Assembly: GCA_902556205.1 (NCBI GenBank)
Contig: CACDVH010000001.1
Location: 234,029-298,028 of the forward strand
Reading direction: 5' to 3'
Length of the DNA: 64,000 bases
From: an uncultured Gammaproteobacteria bacterium
GTDB lineage: Bacteria; Pseudomonadota; Gammaproteobacteria; PS1; Pseudothioglobaceae
The notes below the pieces were generated by a model. The model did no database searches. It saw only the letters and a list, made by a program, of their open reading frames with translations, and had not been told where the DNA came from. The position numbers and the translations under genes were made by a program. Below, piece after piece: positions 18,862 through 28,286 of the stretch; the first letter of the stretch is position 1; the number at the start of each line of letters is the position of its first letter.

Positions 18862-18870
18862 TGGTATGAT
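18862..18870 (+). promoter_or_regulatory. Extended -10 promoter of the rubrerythrin operon
   Basis: TGGTATGAT is an extended -10 element (TGn plus TATGAT, 5/6 of consensus). No good -35 lies upstream, which fits an activator-dependent or extended -10 promoter. It is followed about 22 nt later by a strong GGAGGT ribosome-binding site before the rubrerythrin ATG. Confidence 0.5.
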
Positions 18871-18900
18871 TGTGGCTCATTTAAAATATCGGAGGTAAAA

Positions 18901-19320
18901 ATGAATTTAAGTGGAAGTAAGACTGAACAATCATTAAAGGATGCATTTGCTGGAGAATCTCAAGCAAATAGACGCTATTTATATTTTGCAAATCAATGCG
19001 ACGTTTTAGGAGAGCCAGATATGGCAGCTCTTTTCAGGTCAACTGCAGAAGGTGAGACAGGACATGCACACGGTCACATGGAACACCTAATTGAAGGTGG
19101 AGTGGGCGATCCAGGTACTGATATGCCAGCCAAGGAAGTCAAAGACATGCTTGCAAGTGCGGTTCATGGTGAAACTCACGAGTACACTGACATGTACCCA
19201 GGTATGGCTAAAACTGCTAGAGAAGAAGGATTTGATGAAATTGCAGACTGGTTTGAAACTTTAGCGAAAGCTGAACGTTCTCATGCTAACCGTTATCAAA
19301 AAGCTTTAGATAGCATGTAA
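18901..19320 (+). CDS. Rubrerythrin, erythrin domain only
   Basis: 139-aa diiron peroxidase-type protein. Both ferritin-like halves are intact: [19 protein letters not shown] with [15 protein letters not shown], and [22 protein letters not shown] with [18 protein letters not shown], giving the Glu and His ligands (E.., ExxH twice). The C-terminal rubredoxin Fe(Cys)4 domain of classical rubrerythrin is missing, so electrons must come from another protein, plausibly the Fe-S protein encoded next. It has a strong GGAGGT ribosome-binding site. It is divergent from an OxyR-like regulator, which fits a peroxide-defence role. Confidence 0.93.
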   Translation: MNLSGSKTEQSLKDAFAGESQANRRYLYFANQCDVLGEPDMAALFRSTAEGETGHAHGHMEHLIEGGVGDPGTDMPAKEVKDMLASAVHGETHEYTDMYPGMAKTAREEGFDEIADWFETLAKAERSHANRYQKALDSM

Positions 19321-19326
19321 AGTCAC

Positions 19327-19355
19327 TGCTACCATAGATTCATTCTGTGGTAGCA
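19327..19355 (+). other. Intercistronic hairpin
   Basis: TGCTACCA and TGGTAGCA form an 8-bp stem around a 13-nt loop between rubrerythrin and the Fe-S protein gene. No T run follows, so a processing or mRNA-stabilising hairpin (high rubrerythrin, lower downstream genes) is more likely than a terminator. Confidence 0.6.
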
Positions 19356-19378
19356 ATAAACCTTAAAACTAAATAAAT

Positions 19379-20683
19379 ATGTCTAAATTCAAAGAAGGCA
19401 ATTTAGAGGCTCCAACACGCCACCCTCTAAATTGGAAAGATAAAGATTTTTATAATGAAGATTCTCTAAATAATGAGCTTGAGAGGGTGTTTGATATTTG
19501 TCATGGCTGCAGACGATGCGTAAGTTTATGCAAGTCTTTTCCAACACTATTTGACTTGATTGATGAGTCTGAAACTTTTGAGGTCGATGGTGTCGATAAG
19601 GCTGACTATAAGAAAGTAGTTGACCAATGTTATTTGTGTGATCTATGCTACATTGCTAAGTGCCCATATGTTCCGCCACATGACTTTAATGTTGATTTTC
19701 CGCATCTAATGCTCAGAGCGAAGGCCATTCAATTTAAAAAGGGTGAAACGAAGTTATCTCATAAAGTTTTAACCTCACCACAAAAGGTTGGCTCCATTGC
19801 ATCAATGCCAGTTATCTCTCCTGTAGTGAACTGGTCAAATAACAATAAAACACTCAGAAAGGTTACTCAAAAGGTACTTGGCGTTCATGAAAATGCGGTT
19901 GTGCCAACTTACCACTCTAAAAGGTTATCAAAGATCTTTGTTGAAGAGAGCTCTGATAGTCAATTTAAGGTAGCAATATTTGGAACCTGTTATGGAGAAT
20001 ATAATGATCCAAAAACCGTTATTGATTTAGTCGATGTATTGAGACATAACAATGTTGAAGTGAAGCTGATTAAAAAGACTCAGTGTTGCGGAATGCCCAA
20101 AATGGAGCTAGGGGATCTTGACTCAGTTGTTAAATATGCCAATGAAAATATTGAGCCATTAATCGAGCTAGTCAAAGATGGCTATAAACTTATTGCACCT
20201 ATACCATCTTGCGTCTTAATGTTTAAGAATGAACTGCCAATGATATTGAATAAAAATGAAGATATCAAAGCCATCTCTGAAGCATTCTTTGATCCTTTTG
20301 AGTATCTATCTTTACTGATTGAAAGTAATCAGTTCGATGATAAATTTAAAGCAATTGATAAAGAGATTCTTTATCAAGTGGCATGCCATCAAAGAGTTCA
20401 AAACATTGGAGCGCACACAAAAAAAATCTTGGGATTAATTCCTGATTTAGACGTCAATATTGCTGAAAGATGCTCAGGCCATGATGGCACCTATGGTGTT
20501 AGAAAGGAAACACATACTTACTCGGTAAAAATTGGAATGCCAGTTGCAAAAAAAATAACTGATACTACCGAACTTGTTGTCAGTGACTGCGTAATGGCAG
20601 GTAACCATGTTGCTCACATTGCTTCACAAGATATAGAGTCAATTCATCCAATTAGCTTGGTGAAGTTGGCTTATGGTTTATAA
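19379..20683 (+). CDS. Fe-S oxidoreductase, heterodisulfide reductase/GlpC-like
   Basis: 434 aa, no signal peptide. Two N-terminal 4Fe-4S ferredoxin motifs are visible: CHGCRRCVSLCKS (CxxCxxCxxxC) and CYLCDLCYIAKCP. The C-terminal part resembles the CCG domains of GlpC and HdrD: TQCCGMPKMELGD, then ACHQRVQNIG and AERCSGHDGTYG. Such proteins shuttle electrons through Fe-S clusters. It lies between rubrerythrin and a DUF3501 gene in one operon, so it could feed electrons to the rubredoxin-less rubrerythrin (inference). The exact donor is not visible. Confidence 0.85.
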   Translation: MSKFKEGNLEAPTRHPLNWKDKDFYNEDSLNNELERVFDICHGCRRCVSLCKSFPTLFDLIDESETFEVDGVDKADYKKVVDQCYLCDLCYIAKCPYVPPHDFNVDFPHLMLRAKAIQFKKGETKLSHKVLTSPQKVGSIASMPVISPVVNWSNNNKTLRKVTQKVLGVHENAVVPTYHSKRLSKIFVEESSDSQFKVAIFGTCYGEYNDPKTVIDLVDVLRHNNVEVKLIKKTQCCGMPKMELGDLDSVVKYANENIEPLIELVKDGYKLIAPIPSCVLMFKNELPMILNKNEDIKAISEAFFDPFEYLSLLIESNQFDDKFKAIDKEILYQVACHQRVQNIGAHTKKILGLIPDLDVNIAERCSGHDGTYGVRKETHTYSVKIGMPVAKKITDTTELVVSDCVMAGNHVAHIASQDIESIHPISLVKLAYGL

Positions 20684-20704
20684 ATAAAATCTGAGGAAAT
20701 AATA

Positions 20705-21283
20705 ATGCTAGAAAGACAAGATCTATTAACTCTTGAAGAGTATGCAGAAAAGCGCTCATCTATCCGTCAGGAAACAATTCAAGTTAAAAAGCTTAGAGAA
20801 GTTCACCTGGGAAGTCACATTAGAATGATATTTGAAAACAAACAAACCGTTCAATATCAAATTCAAGAGATGCTTCGAATCGAGAAAATTTTTGAATCAA
20901 GCGAGATTCAAGACGAGCTCGATGTATACAATGCGCTCGTACCTAATGGCTCTAATCTAAAGGCCACAATGATGATTGAATACCCGGATGTTGCAGAGAG
21001 AGTTGAAGCTTTATCAAGACTTATCGGTGTTGAAAAAAGCATTTATTTTCAGGTAGATGGTCACGACAAAGTCTTTCCAATTTGCAATGAAGATCTAGAA
21101 AGAGAAACTGATGTAAAAACCTCAGCAGTGCACTTTATGAGATTTGAATTTGATCAAAATATGATTGCTGATTTTGTTTCTGGTTCTGATGTAAAGGTTG
21201 GTTCCGCACATCCTAACTACGATTATGAAACTTCATTAGACTCACAATCCCAAGAAGCATTAAGCGAAGATTTTAACAGCTAA
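20705..21283 (+). CDS. DUF3501 family protein
   Basis: 192-aa soluble protein of unknown function. The N-terminus (LLTLEEYAEKRSSIRQETIQVKKLREVHLGSHIRMIFENKQTVQYQIQEMLRIEKI) is typical of DUF3501. There are very few cysteines, no signal peptide and no membrane segment. It follows the Fe-S protein by 21 bp with a GAGGA ribosome-binding site. As far as I recall, rubrerythrin, this Fe-S protein and DUF3501 recur together in proteobacteria, which implies a shared peroxide or redox role. The 3' end overlaps tilS by 4 bp. Confidence 0.8.
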   Translation: MLERQDLLTLEEYAEKRSSIRQETIQVKKLREVHLGSHIRMIFENKQTVQYQIQEMLRIEKIFESSEIQDELDVYNALVPNGSNLKATMMIEYPDVAERVEALSRLIGVEKSIYFQVDGHDKVFPICNEDLERETDVKTSAVHFMRFEFDQNMIADFVSGSDVKVGSAHPNYDYETSLDSQSQEALSEDFNS

Positions 21284-22461
21284 TTATTAGTCCATACTTC
21301 AGACATTTCGCCTATAGATTCCATGGCTTTGAGATGACCATCGACATAATACATTCTTAATTTATCTCTTTCCCAGGGCGGAATGTTTGACTCCTGAAGA
21401 ACTTTTTTAAGCGGGCTCGAGTGATCTTTGCCTTTGAGTTTTACCCGCTGCCCATCTTTTCTATAGCGAACTTCAAGATTTGATAAGTGCTGTAGCTTTT
21501 TATAATATGGGCATTCTAATTTGACCCCTTCATGCTCAGTATCAAAGAAATACAATTCATCGTTATAGCGCTTTACTTCATAACAGTGCCATTTTAAAAG
21601 GACTTGCGCATCACTTTTTGCGCTCATCACTGATTGTAACTCATCAAGTACTTTATTAGAGGGCATCAAAAAACCTCTTTGATTGATATAAAATCTAATG
21701 ACATTTGTAATTCTCTCAGATGAAAGTTTAATCAAATGATTGATTTGAATTTTATTATCAATTATGAGATTAAATTTTGCGATATCAATCTCTGCTAAAT
21801 CCCGCAAAAGGGTTAAAGCTTCAGCCTGATGAGCAGCACTTCTCGAAATATTTTTGATCATACTCTCGAAGCTTATTTTCAATTTAGGAATCAGCTCAAC
21901 TCTTAATAAGTTTCTTTTGAATTGAGTGTTGTCATTACTGTCATCTTCAACCCATTGCAAATGATGAGATGCCGCGTATTCAGATATTCGTTGTTTGCCG
22001 ATATTTAACAGGGGGCGATATAAATACGCATGACCAAAGTTTTTTAATTTTGGCATTGAGGCAAGTCCAGCAACTCCACTACCTCTAAATAACTGTAGCA
22101 GTAATGTTTCAGCCTGATCATCTTGATGATGTGCAGTACAAAGTACTTCATTCTTTGATAAATTGGATTTTAGTGAATTATAGCGACTTATCCTAGCATT
22201 TTCCTCGATATTTGATGATTTTTCAATATTAATATCGATACTCTTGAAGTCAATATTATTTTTCTTACAGAGCTCAAAACAGAATTTGGACCAGTCGTCA
22301 GAGAATTTAGAAAGGCGATGGTTGATGTGGATAGCTCTTACATTTCCGGAGTAGTTTGAGCATAGGTAATGAAAGAGAACAATAGAATCAATTCCCCCGC
22401 TTAAGGCAATAACAATTTTCTTGCCTACTAGGTAGGGGTCTTTATTCGCTAAATCTTCCAA
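21280..22461 (-). CDS. tilS: tRNA(Ile)-lysidine synthetase
   Basis: ATP-pyrophosphatase that converts C34 of the CAU-anticodon tRNA-Ile2 to lysidine, so that it reads AUA. 393 aa. The PP-loop is [16 protein letters not shown] (SGGIDS at residues 21-26), followed by the TilS segments HINHRLS and [29 protein letters not shown], with a C-terminal TilS_C domain ending near [15 protein letters not shown]. No ATG is available: the best start is TTG at 22461 inside the accA 3' end, an overlap of 20 bp. Its substrate tRNA is at 4497-4573. Confidence 0.94.
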   Translation of the reverse strand: MEDLANKDPYLVGKKIVIALSGGIDSIVLFHYLCSNYSGNVRAIHINHRLSKFSDDWSKFCFELCKKNNIDFKSIDINIEKSSNIEENARISRYNSLKSNLSKNEVLCTAHHQDDQAETLLLQLFRGSGVAGLASMPKLKNFGHAYLYRPLLNIGKQRISEYAASHHLQWVEDDSNDNTQFKRNLLRVELIPKLKISFESMIKNISRSAAHQAEALTLLRDLAEIDIAKFNLIIDNKIQINHLIKLSSERITNVIRFYINQRGFLMPSNKVLDELQSVMSAKSDAQVLLKWHCYEVKRYNDELYFFDTEHEGVKLECPYYKKLQHLSNLEVRYRKDGQRVKLKGKDHSSPLKKVLQESNIPPWERDKLRMYYVDGHLKAMESIGEMSEVWTNN

Positions 22462-23392
22462 AGCTTAATAATTTTTCATGCCTATCCTCTAAAAGCTTCT
22501 CAATCGGCAGTTCTGATAAGTTTTTTAGTTCCTTAACAAGTGCTTTCTTAAGAAATTTAGAGGCTTTTTCTGGATCTCTATGGATTCCACCCAGGGGTTC
22601 GGGAATAACTTTTTCAATAAGTTTATTTTTCTTTAGATGTTTACTTGTTAACTTAAGTGACTCAGCAGCAATTGGCGCCTTTGAGGCATCTTTATAAAGA
22701 ATTGAAGCACAGCCTTCGGGTGAAATGACAGAATAAATGCTGTATTCAAACATCATCATCGTATCACACAGTCCAATAGCAAGTGCCCCGCCCGAGCCAC
22801 CTTCACCAATCACAACCGACAGAATTGGAGTTTTTAAAGTTGACATTTCAAAAAGGTTTTTTGCGATTGCCTCACTCTGCCCACGCTCCTCTGCACCAAT
22901 TCCAGGATAAGCACCGGGAGTATCAATAAAGGTAATGACAGGTAAGCCAAATTTTTCTGCCATTTTCATTAGCCTTAGAGCTTTTCGATAGCCCTCGGGT
23001 CTAGTCATTCCAAAATTATGATAGATTTTTTCTTTTGTGGATCGACCTTTTTGTTGGCCAAGAAACATAAATGTTAGATCGTCTATTTTTGCAATTCCGC
23101 CTATTAATGAGTGGTCATTTGCATAGGCTCGGTCTCCACACAGCTCAGTAAACTCATCAAAAATGTTCTCAATATAGTCTAAGGTATATAATCTTTGTGG
23201 GTGCCTAGCTAATTGCGAGATTTGCCAATCCGTAAGTGATGAAAAAATTTTCTTTGTTAAGAGCTCGCTTTTAGTTTTCAGAGACTCCATCTCTTTTGCA
23301 ATATCTGCGTCATCTTTGATACTTTCAAGGGCATCAATTTTTTCTTCAAGTTCTGCAATTGGTTGTTCAAAGTCTAAGTAGTTTAAGTTCAT
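22442..23392 (-). CDS. accA: Acetyl-CoA carboxylase carboxyltransferase subunit alpha
   Basis: Alpha subunit of the carboxyltransferase that makes malonyl-CoA for fatty acid synthesis. 316 aa. Visible: [15 protein letters not shown] at the N-terminus, [79 protein letters not shown] and [13 protein letters not shown]. It is followed by tilS, the same gene order as in many gammaproteobacteria. It is divergent from a LysE exporter. Confidence 0.96.
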   Translation of the reverse strand: MNLNYLDFEQPIAELEEKIDALESIKDDADIAKEMESLKTKSELLTKKIFSSLTDWQISQLARHPQRLYTLDYIENIFDEFTELCGDRAYANDHSLIGGIAKIDDLTFMFLGQQKGRSTKEKIYHNFGMTRPEGYRKALRLMKMAEKFGLPVITFIDTPGAYPGIGAEERGQSEAIAKNLFEMSTLKTPILSVVIGEGGSGGALAIGLCDTMMMFEYSIYSVISPEGCASILYKDASKAPIAAESLKLTSKHLKKNKLIEKVIPEPLGGIHRDPEKASKFLKKALVKELKNLSELPIEKLLEDRHEKLLSFGRFSE

Positions 23393-23459
23393 TTAATGCA
23401 CTAATAGCGGTAAGAAATTTAATGATAATTATAGCAGATGCAATGTTTATAATCTTGCA

Positions 23460-24068
23460 ATGGATTTGCTTACCATACTTTCTCTGATGATTGCTACTTT
23501 CGTTTATGCAATTTCACCTGGCCCTGGTTTATTTGCAGTGTTGGCGATTTCTACTCGATTTGGACCAATCCCTGCAATTTGGGTTTCCATAGGCCACACA
23601 GTTGGTGATATTATCTATGTAGCTCTTGCAATGCTAGCTCTCAATGCATTAGCTGAATTGATTAATGAGAGTATGCTCTATGTTAAGATTCTTGGGGCAT
23701 CATATTTAATATTTATTGGGTATCAACAATTTCGTTCAAAAGGAATTAGTTTTGAACCTTCAAGTAAAAAGAGCTCAGTCATAAAGCTTTTAATAGCTGG
23801 GTTTGTTGTTGGAGTGACTAATCCAAAAACAATTATCTTCTACCTATCCTTCCTTCCAATTTTTATAGACTTAAATAATCTGACTCTAAATACTGAAGTT
23901 CAAGTGATAGTAGCAATTGGCCTAACTGTTTTTTTTGTTTTAAGTTTGGCAAATATTTTAGGTGTTAGACTTAGAAGCTATATTGAAAATCCAGATAGCA
24001 TCAGGAGGATAAATCAAGTGACTGGCGTAACTATGATTCTTGTTGGTGTTTTTGTCGCACTTTATTAA
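23460..24068 (+). CDS. LysE/RhtB family amino-acid exporter (first copy)
   Basis: 202-aa inner-membrane protein with six hydrophobic segments. The N-terminal FVYAISPGPGLFAVLAIS (PGPG motif) and the internal GFVVGVTNPKTIIFYLSFLP are hallmarks of the LysE/RhtB/CadD family, which export amino acids or related small solutes. The substrate cannot be told from sequence. It lies 16 bp before an EamA transporter gene and is paralogous to the gene at 25004. The three form one operon. Confidence 0.88.
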   Translation: MDLLTILSLMIATFVYAISPGPGLFAVLAISTRFGPIPAIWVSIGHTVGDIIYVALAMLALNALAELINESMLYVKILGASYLIFIGYQQFRSKGISFEPSSKKSSVIKLLIAGFVVGVTNPKTIIFYLSFLPIFIDLNNLTLNTEVQVIVAIGLTVFFVLSLANILGVRLRSYIENPDSIRRINQVTGVTMILVGVFVALY

Positions 24069-24084
24069 ATAAAAAAGGATGTAG

Positions 24085-24984
24085 ATGTTCCAATCTGAAA
24101 AATCAATGACGCTGATTATGCTCCTTGTTCCATTGGTATGGGCATTGTCAGGAGTTTCAGCAAAATACCTATCTTTCTATATCAGTGAGGACGAGGTCGT
24201 CGTATATAGATTTTTTCTATCAGCGCTTTCAACCTTCCCCTTACTTTTATGGATGAAAATTCCTATAAAAATTAGTTTAAAAAACTTCGTTATTTGCATT
24301 CTTTTGGCTTTTTTTCTAATCGGAAACTATAGAACCTACTTCATGGGAATGCAAAGGGGTGCGGTCGGTTTAGGAGCGGCACTAGTAACCGTTTTAATTC
24401 CAATTTTTGTTTATGTTATGATGATTTTTTCCAAAAAATCAAAACCTATTTTGAAGGATTGGGTCGCACTGACAATTGGAGCAATAGGTGTCGCTTTAAT
24501 GCTTAATCTGGAACAAATGAATCTTGATAAGCTTGTAAGTGGAGGTAATATTTATTTTGTATTGGCTGCTCTTACCTATGCAATGTTCACTGTAGCTGCC
24601 TCTTACATGAGAAATATTCATGTTTTGACTATTAACTTCTATGTCTGTCTTTTAGGTTTTTTTATAGATTGGAATATAGCTTTTGATAGTAATTATCTAT
24701 ATAAATTGGGAGGGATGGATTATATCTTTTGGATAAATATTCTTTTTGTTTCAGTAATTGCAGGTACCGCAATCACAGCGCTTTACTATACGGGTTTAAG
24801 GATTATTGGTTCTAAAAAGAGCTCAGCTTTTAGTATATTAACTCCATTCTTTGCAATCGCATTGGGTGCAATTTTCTTTGAAGAAATGATTACTCTAAAA
24901 AATGCTATTGGGATTTTAATGGCCGTTTCGGCTCTCGCAGTCCTTAACGACTTGAAGATAAAAAATATGATTCCTTTTCGATAA
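24085..24984 (+). CDS. EamA (DMT) family transporter
   Basis: 299-aa inner-membrane protein with about ten hydrophobic segments in two EamA repeats (N-half: LVPLVWALSGVSAKYLSFY ... VVVYRFFLSALSTFPLL; C-half ending FAIALGAIFFEEMITLKNAIGILMAVSAL). Drug/metabolite transporters of this type export amino acids or other small metabolites. The start at 24085 has AAGG six bases upstream. It is sandwiched between two LysE-family exporter genes. Confidence 0.88.
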   Translation: MFQSEKSMTLIMLLVPLVWALSGVSAKYLSFYISEDEVVVYRFFLSALSTFPLLLWMKIPIKISLKNFVICILLAFFLIGNYRTYFMGMQRGAVGLGAALVTVLIPIFVYVMMIFSKKSKPILKDWVALTIGAIGVALMLNLEQMNLDKLVSGGNIYFVLAALTYAMFTVAASYMRNIHVLTINFYVCLLGFFIDWNIAFDSNYLYKLGGMDYIFWINILFVSVIAGTAITALYYTGLRIIGSKKSSAFSILTPFFAIALGAIFFEEMITLKNAIGILMAVSALAVLNDLKIKNMIPFR

Positions 24985-25003
24985 TTATTAGAAGCAATAA
25001 ATT

Positions 25004-25612
25004 ATGGAAATAAATGTCTTTTTAGTCCTTGGCTTTACTCTTTTCATTTTTGCAGTGACCCCAGGTCCTGGGACTTTAGCACTTCTCTCTATTTCTACTT
25101 CAAGAGGCCTTGCCTCAGCTATATTCTTTTCGCTCGGAATGACGCTTGGTGATTTATCTTATTTAACTATCGTCATTTTTTCTTTAAATGCGCTTGCTGA
25201 TTTGATTACACCCGTTACAAATGCGGTCCAATATTTTGGTGCATGCTATCTATTTTATTTAGGTTACTCTCAGTGGAGAGCTGGAAAATTTAGTATGGAC
25301 AATGACATTTCTGCCCAATCTCATTTGAAAGAACTGCTGATGGGTTTCCTTTTGGCTGGAACTAATCCAAAGGTAATGATTTTCTACTTATCAGTCCTTC
25401 CCTCTCTTATTGATCTCAATCAGGTCAGTTTATCTTATGGACTAAAGATCATAGCTACTGTTGCTATTTCACTATTGTTTGGTTTATTATTTATTGGTAT
25501 TCTTGGAAAAAAATTAAGGCAACTAATAAGTAGTGAAAAAATGGCCTTGAGAGTAAACAGGATTTTTGGAGTAATAATGATTGGTGTTGGGTTTAGTCTT
25601 TTTTACTTCTAG
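25004..25612 (+). CDS. LysE/RhtB family amino-acid exporter (second copy)
   Basis: 202 aa, the same length and layout as the protein at 23460: N-terminal FAVTPGPGTLALLSIS, then SRGLASAIFFSLGMTLGDLSY, LLAGTNPKVMIFYLSVLPSLIDLNQVSL, and a matching C-terminus (RVNRIFGVIMIGVGFSLFYF). The two are clearly paralogues but diverged, so this is an old duplication or two separate family members, not a recent repeat. It is probably in one operon with the EamA gene 20 bp upstream. Substrate unknown. Confidence 0.88.
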   Translation: MEINVFLVLGFTLFIFAVTPGPGTLALLSISTSRGLASAIFFSLGMTLGDLSYLTIVIFSLNALADLITPVTNAVQYFGACYLFYLGYSQWRAGKFSMDNDISAQSHLKELLMGFLLAGTNPKVMIFYLSVLPSLIDLNQVSLSYGLKIIATVAISLLFGLLFIGILGKKLRQLISSEKMALRVNRIFGVIMIGVGFSLFYF

Positions 25613-25620
25613 GTTATTAC

Positions 25621-25815
25621 TTATTGACTATCCGTTTCTATATCGCGAGATAATAAATCAGTCATAATTGCAGTTCTCATTTCATCAGAATAATCAAACC
25701 AATCAAAAATTTCATTCATGTGACGTTTGCAACCAACACAGAAGTTGTTTTTATTGTATTTACAAATACTAACACAAGGGCTTTTGATTTGTTTTAGTCT
25801 AGCTTGTTCACTCAT
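25621..25815 (-). CDS. DUF1289 family small Cys-rich protein
   Basis: 64 aa. The pattern SPCVSICKYNKNNFCVGCKRHMNEIFDWFDYSDEMR matches DUF1289: four cysteines (CxxxC and CxxC) that probably bind a metal or Fe-S cluster, followed by a conserved Trp and acidic residues. Function unknown. The start is 40 bp from the 3' end of the large flavoprotein gene on the same strand. Confidence 0.85.
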   Translation of the reverse strand: MSEQARLKQIKSPCVSICKYNKNNFCVGCKRHMNEIFDWFDYSDEMRTAIMTDLLSRDIETDSQ

Positions 25816-25854
25816 AACTTATTTTTTTGAAAAGCATTTTAGTACAGTTATCAT

Positions 25855-28272
25855 TTACGAGCGAAGTTTTTCATTATCGTTGTCGTATGCAGCATTCATA
25901 GAGACGTGACATTTTCGACTTCCGAGAGATGTTTCAACTCTGAGCACCTTTCCTTCATTGCAGTGACTCGGATTGAGATAGGCAAAAGCGACACTATGGC
26001 CAACTCTATAGCCATAAGCGCCACTGGTAATGATTCCGGATAGCTCATCACCATCAAAGACTGCCTCATTTCCAAAACACTCGGCTGGAATCTCATCATC
26101 AAAGATCAGATAGGCTAGCTGAGTTTCAACCCCTTTTGATTGGCGTTCTTTGATATTATCAGAGCCAATAAAATTACGACTTAGGTCTAAGAACCTATCC
26201 ATACCTGATTCTAGAGCCGAAATCTCTTCAGTAAACTCAGCGCCATATGCTCTGTACATTTTCTCAAGTCTCATGCTGTTAAAAGCTTGACCACCAAAAT
26301 CTCTTAAGCCAAAGGGAGATCCCATTTCACATAAAGATTCATAGATTGAGATTAACTGCCAGCTTGGCATATGGAGCTCCCAACCTAACTCTCCAGCATA
26401 AGAAACTCGCATTGCAAAAACTTCTGCTGAGTCGATTTTAATGGTTTTACAGCTTAGCCAGGAAAACCCAGTATTGCTGAGATCTTCTTGGGTGCATTGG
26501 CTTAAAATATTTCTCGCATCAGGTCCAGTCAATAAAAGCCCACCCCATTCCTCAGTTAAGTTTTCAATCGTTACATCAAGTTCACCAACGTGCCATTCAA
26601 GCCATTGATAATCTTTGACTTCAGATCCAATGGCACCCATCAAAAGAAATTCTTCTTTACTAATACGACTTATAGTTTGCTCTGATCTTATGCCGCCTTT
26701 TGGAGCATGAAAAAGGGTTAAGCCAATTCTTCCATCTTTCGTGGGAAGTTTATTACAAGATAATTTGTCAAGAAAATCAAAGGCATCTTTACCAGTGATT
26801 TTAAATTTTGCTGTGCCACTGATATCGGTAATACCACAAGAGTCTTGAACTGCCTTGCATTCCTCTTTGATGGCTTCATGCGCTTCTGTATGTGCCCAAG
26901 ATAATGTCTCACCTCTGATCTCATCTGTTGTATACCAAGATGGTTTTTCAAAGCCTGTATTTACTGTATGAATTGCACCTTTTTGAGCTAATACTGTGTG
27001 AAGAGGGCTCACCCTGATAGGTCTTCCATGTGGGCGATTTTCATTAGGCGCTGCATAGGCATACATACGTTCATAAGACTCAATTGCGCGTGTTGTGCAA
27101 TATTTTTTGTCAGCCCATGTGTCGAATCGACGACTATCAAGCGAGGCCATATTGAGCTCAGTTTGACCATGCACCATCCACTGCGCTAAATATTTTCCTA
27201 TCCCACCTTGAGCAATACCAATACTTGCGCCGCAAAGATTCCAAAAGTTCTTAAGACCTTTTGCAGGTCCAACAAGAAGATTGTCATCAGGTGTGTGAGT
27301 AATGAGACCATTAATTACTGTGCTAATACCAACCTCCTTAAAGAGAGGAAAAATATCCATACATCTTTCCAGCCAAGGCATGAGTCTCTCAAGGTCTCCC
27401 TCAAAGAGTTCACGATCAAATGACCAGTCAATACCATCTAGAGCCCAAGGCTTAGAGCCTCTAGTTTCGTAAGGGCCAATTAAGAAGCCACCTCCTTCTT
27501 GCCTAATATACGAGGCGGCAATTGAGTCTCGAGTCACCGGGAGTTCTTTGGAGAGTGCTGCAATTTCTGGATGGCTGTCAGTAATCAAATACTGATGCTG
27601 AAGGTTTACTAAAGGCACATAGGATCCAACCATTGCTCCCACTTGAGGAGAAAAACAACCGCCAGCATTCACTACATGCTGAGCAATAATGCTGCCTTGT
27701 TCAGTTATCACCTCATATTCACCTGATGGAAGAATATTAATATCAGTTACTCGGTTAAAGTTGCTCACTTCTGCGCCAGCTTTCTTAGCAAGCTGAGCTA
27801 GTTGTGTAACGACAGTTGTTGGATCAACATGACCATCATTGGGCGTATATAAAATGTTTCTTGCCTTCGTAAAATCCATCATTGGATTGATGACTGAAGC
27901 TTCTTCTTTTGAAACAAAATGCATTTCACAGCCTACATGATTTGCTCGACTTAAGATATTAGTAAACCACTGCTCTTCAACTTCAGTGTAGCCAACCCTT
28001 AGGGAGCCAGTCCTATGAAAAGATGACGGAAGACCTGTCTTTTTAGGGAGGATTTCGTCATACAGTTTGATTGTGTACTCATGAATGTTTGATAATGTAT
28101 GATTGCCATTAAAGTTAGGACAAAGCCCAGCTGCATGCCATGTTGAGCCACTAGTGAGCTCACCCTTTTCGATTAGAACAACATCAGTCCAGCCTTCAAG
28201 TCCAAGATGATACATTAGATTTACACCTAATGAACCTCCACCAATTATGACTACTTGAGCATGTGATTTCAT
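25855..28272 (-). CDS. Dimethylglycine/sarcosine dehydrogenase-like FAD and GcvT-domain protein
   Basis: 805 aa, matching the DMGDH/SARDH family. Order: N-terminal FAD-binding DAO domain (VVIIGGGSLGVNLMYHLG, residues 7-24) with TSGSTWHAAGL (His46 at the position of covalent FAD attachment in DMGDH), a FAO_M linker about residues 370-425, then folate-binding GCV_T (about 430-700) and GCV_T_C domains to the end. Such enzymes oxidatively demethylate N-methyl glycines and pass the one-carbon unit to tetrahydrofolate. It lies 14 bp after the MttB-family gene, which suggests a joint pathway for a betaine or N-methyl compound. The exact substrate is not established. Confidence 0.88.
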   Translation of the reverse strand: MKSHAQVVIIGGGSLGVNLMYHLGLEGWTDVVLIEKGELTSGSTWHAAGLCPNFNGNHTLSNIHEYTIKLYDEILPKKTGLPSSFHRTGSLRVGYTEVEEQWFTNILSRANHVGCEMHFVSKEEASVINPMMDFTKARNILYTPNDGHVDPTTVVTQLAQLAKKAGAEVSNFNRVTDINILPSGEYEVITEQGSIIAQHVVNAGGCFSPQVGAMVGSYVPLVNLQHQYLITDSHPEIAALSKELPVTRDSIAASYIRQEGGGFLIGPYETRGSKPWALDGIDWSFDRELFEGDLERLMPWLERCMDIFPLFKEVGISTVINGLITHTPDDNLLVGPAKGLKNFWNLCGASIGIAQGGIGKYLAQWMVHGQTELNMASLDSRRFDTWADKKYCTTRAIESYERMYAYAAPNENRPHGRPIRVSPLHTVLAQKGAIHTVNTGFEKPSWYTTDEIRGETLSWAHTEAHEAIKEECKAVQDSCGITDISGTAKFKITGKDAFDFLDKLSCNKLPTKDGRIGLTLFHAPKGGIRSEQTISRISKEEFLLMGAIGSEVKDYQWLEWHVGELDVTIENLTEEWGGLLLTGPDARNILSQCTQEDLSNTGFSWLSCKTIKIDSAEVFAMRVSYAGELGWELHMPSWQLISIYESLCEMGSPFGLRDFGGQAFNSMRLEKMYRAYGAEFTEEISALESGMDRFLDLSRNFIGSDNIKERQSKGVETQLAYLIFDDEIPAECFGNEAVFDGDELSGIITSGAYGYRVGHSVAFAYLNPSHCNEGKVLRVETSLGSRKCHVSMNAAYDNDNEKLRS

Positions 28273-28286
28273 AATACTATCCTTGT

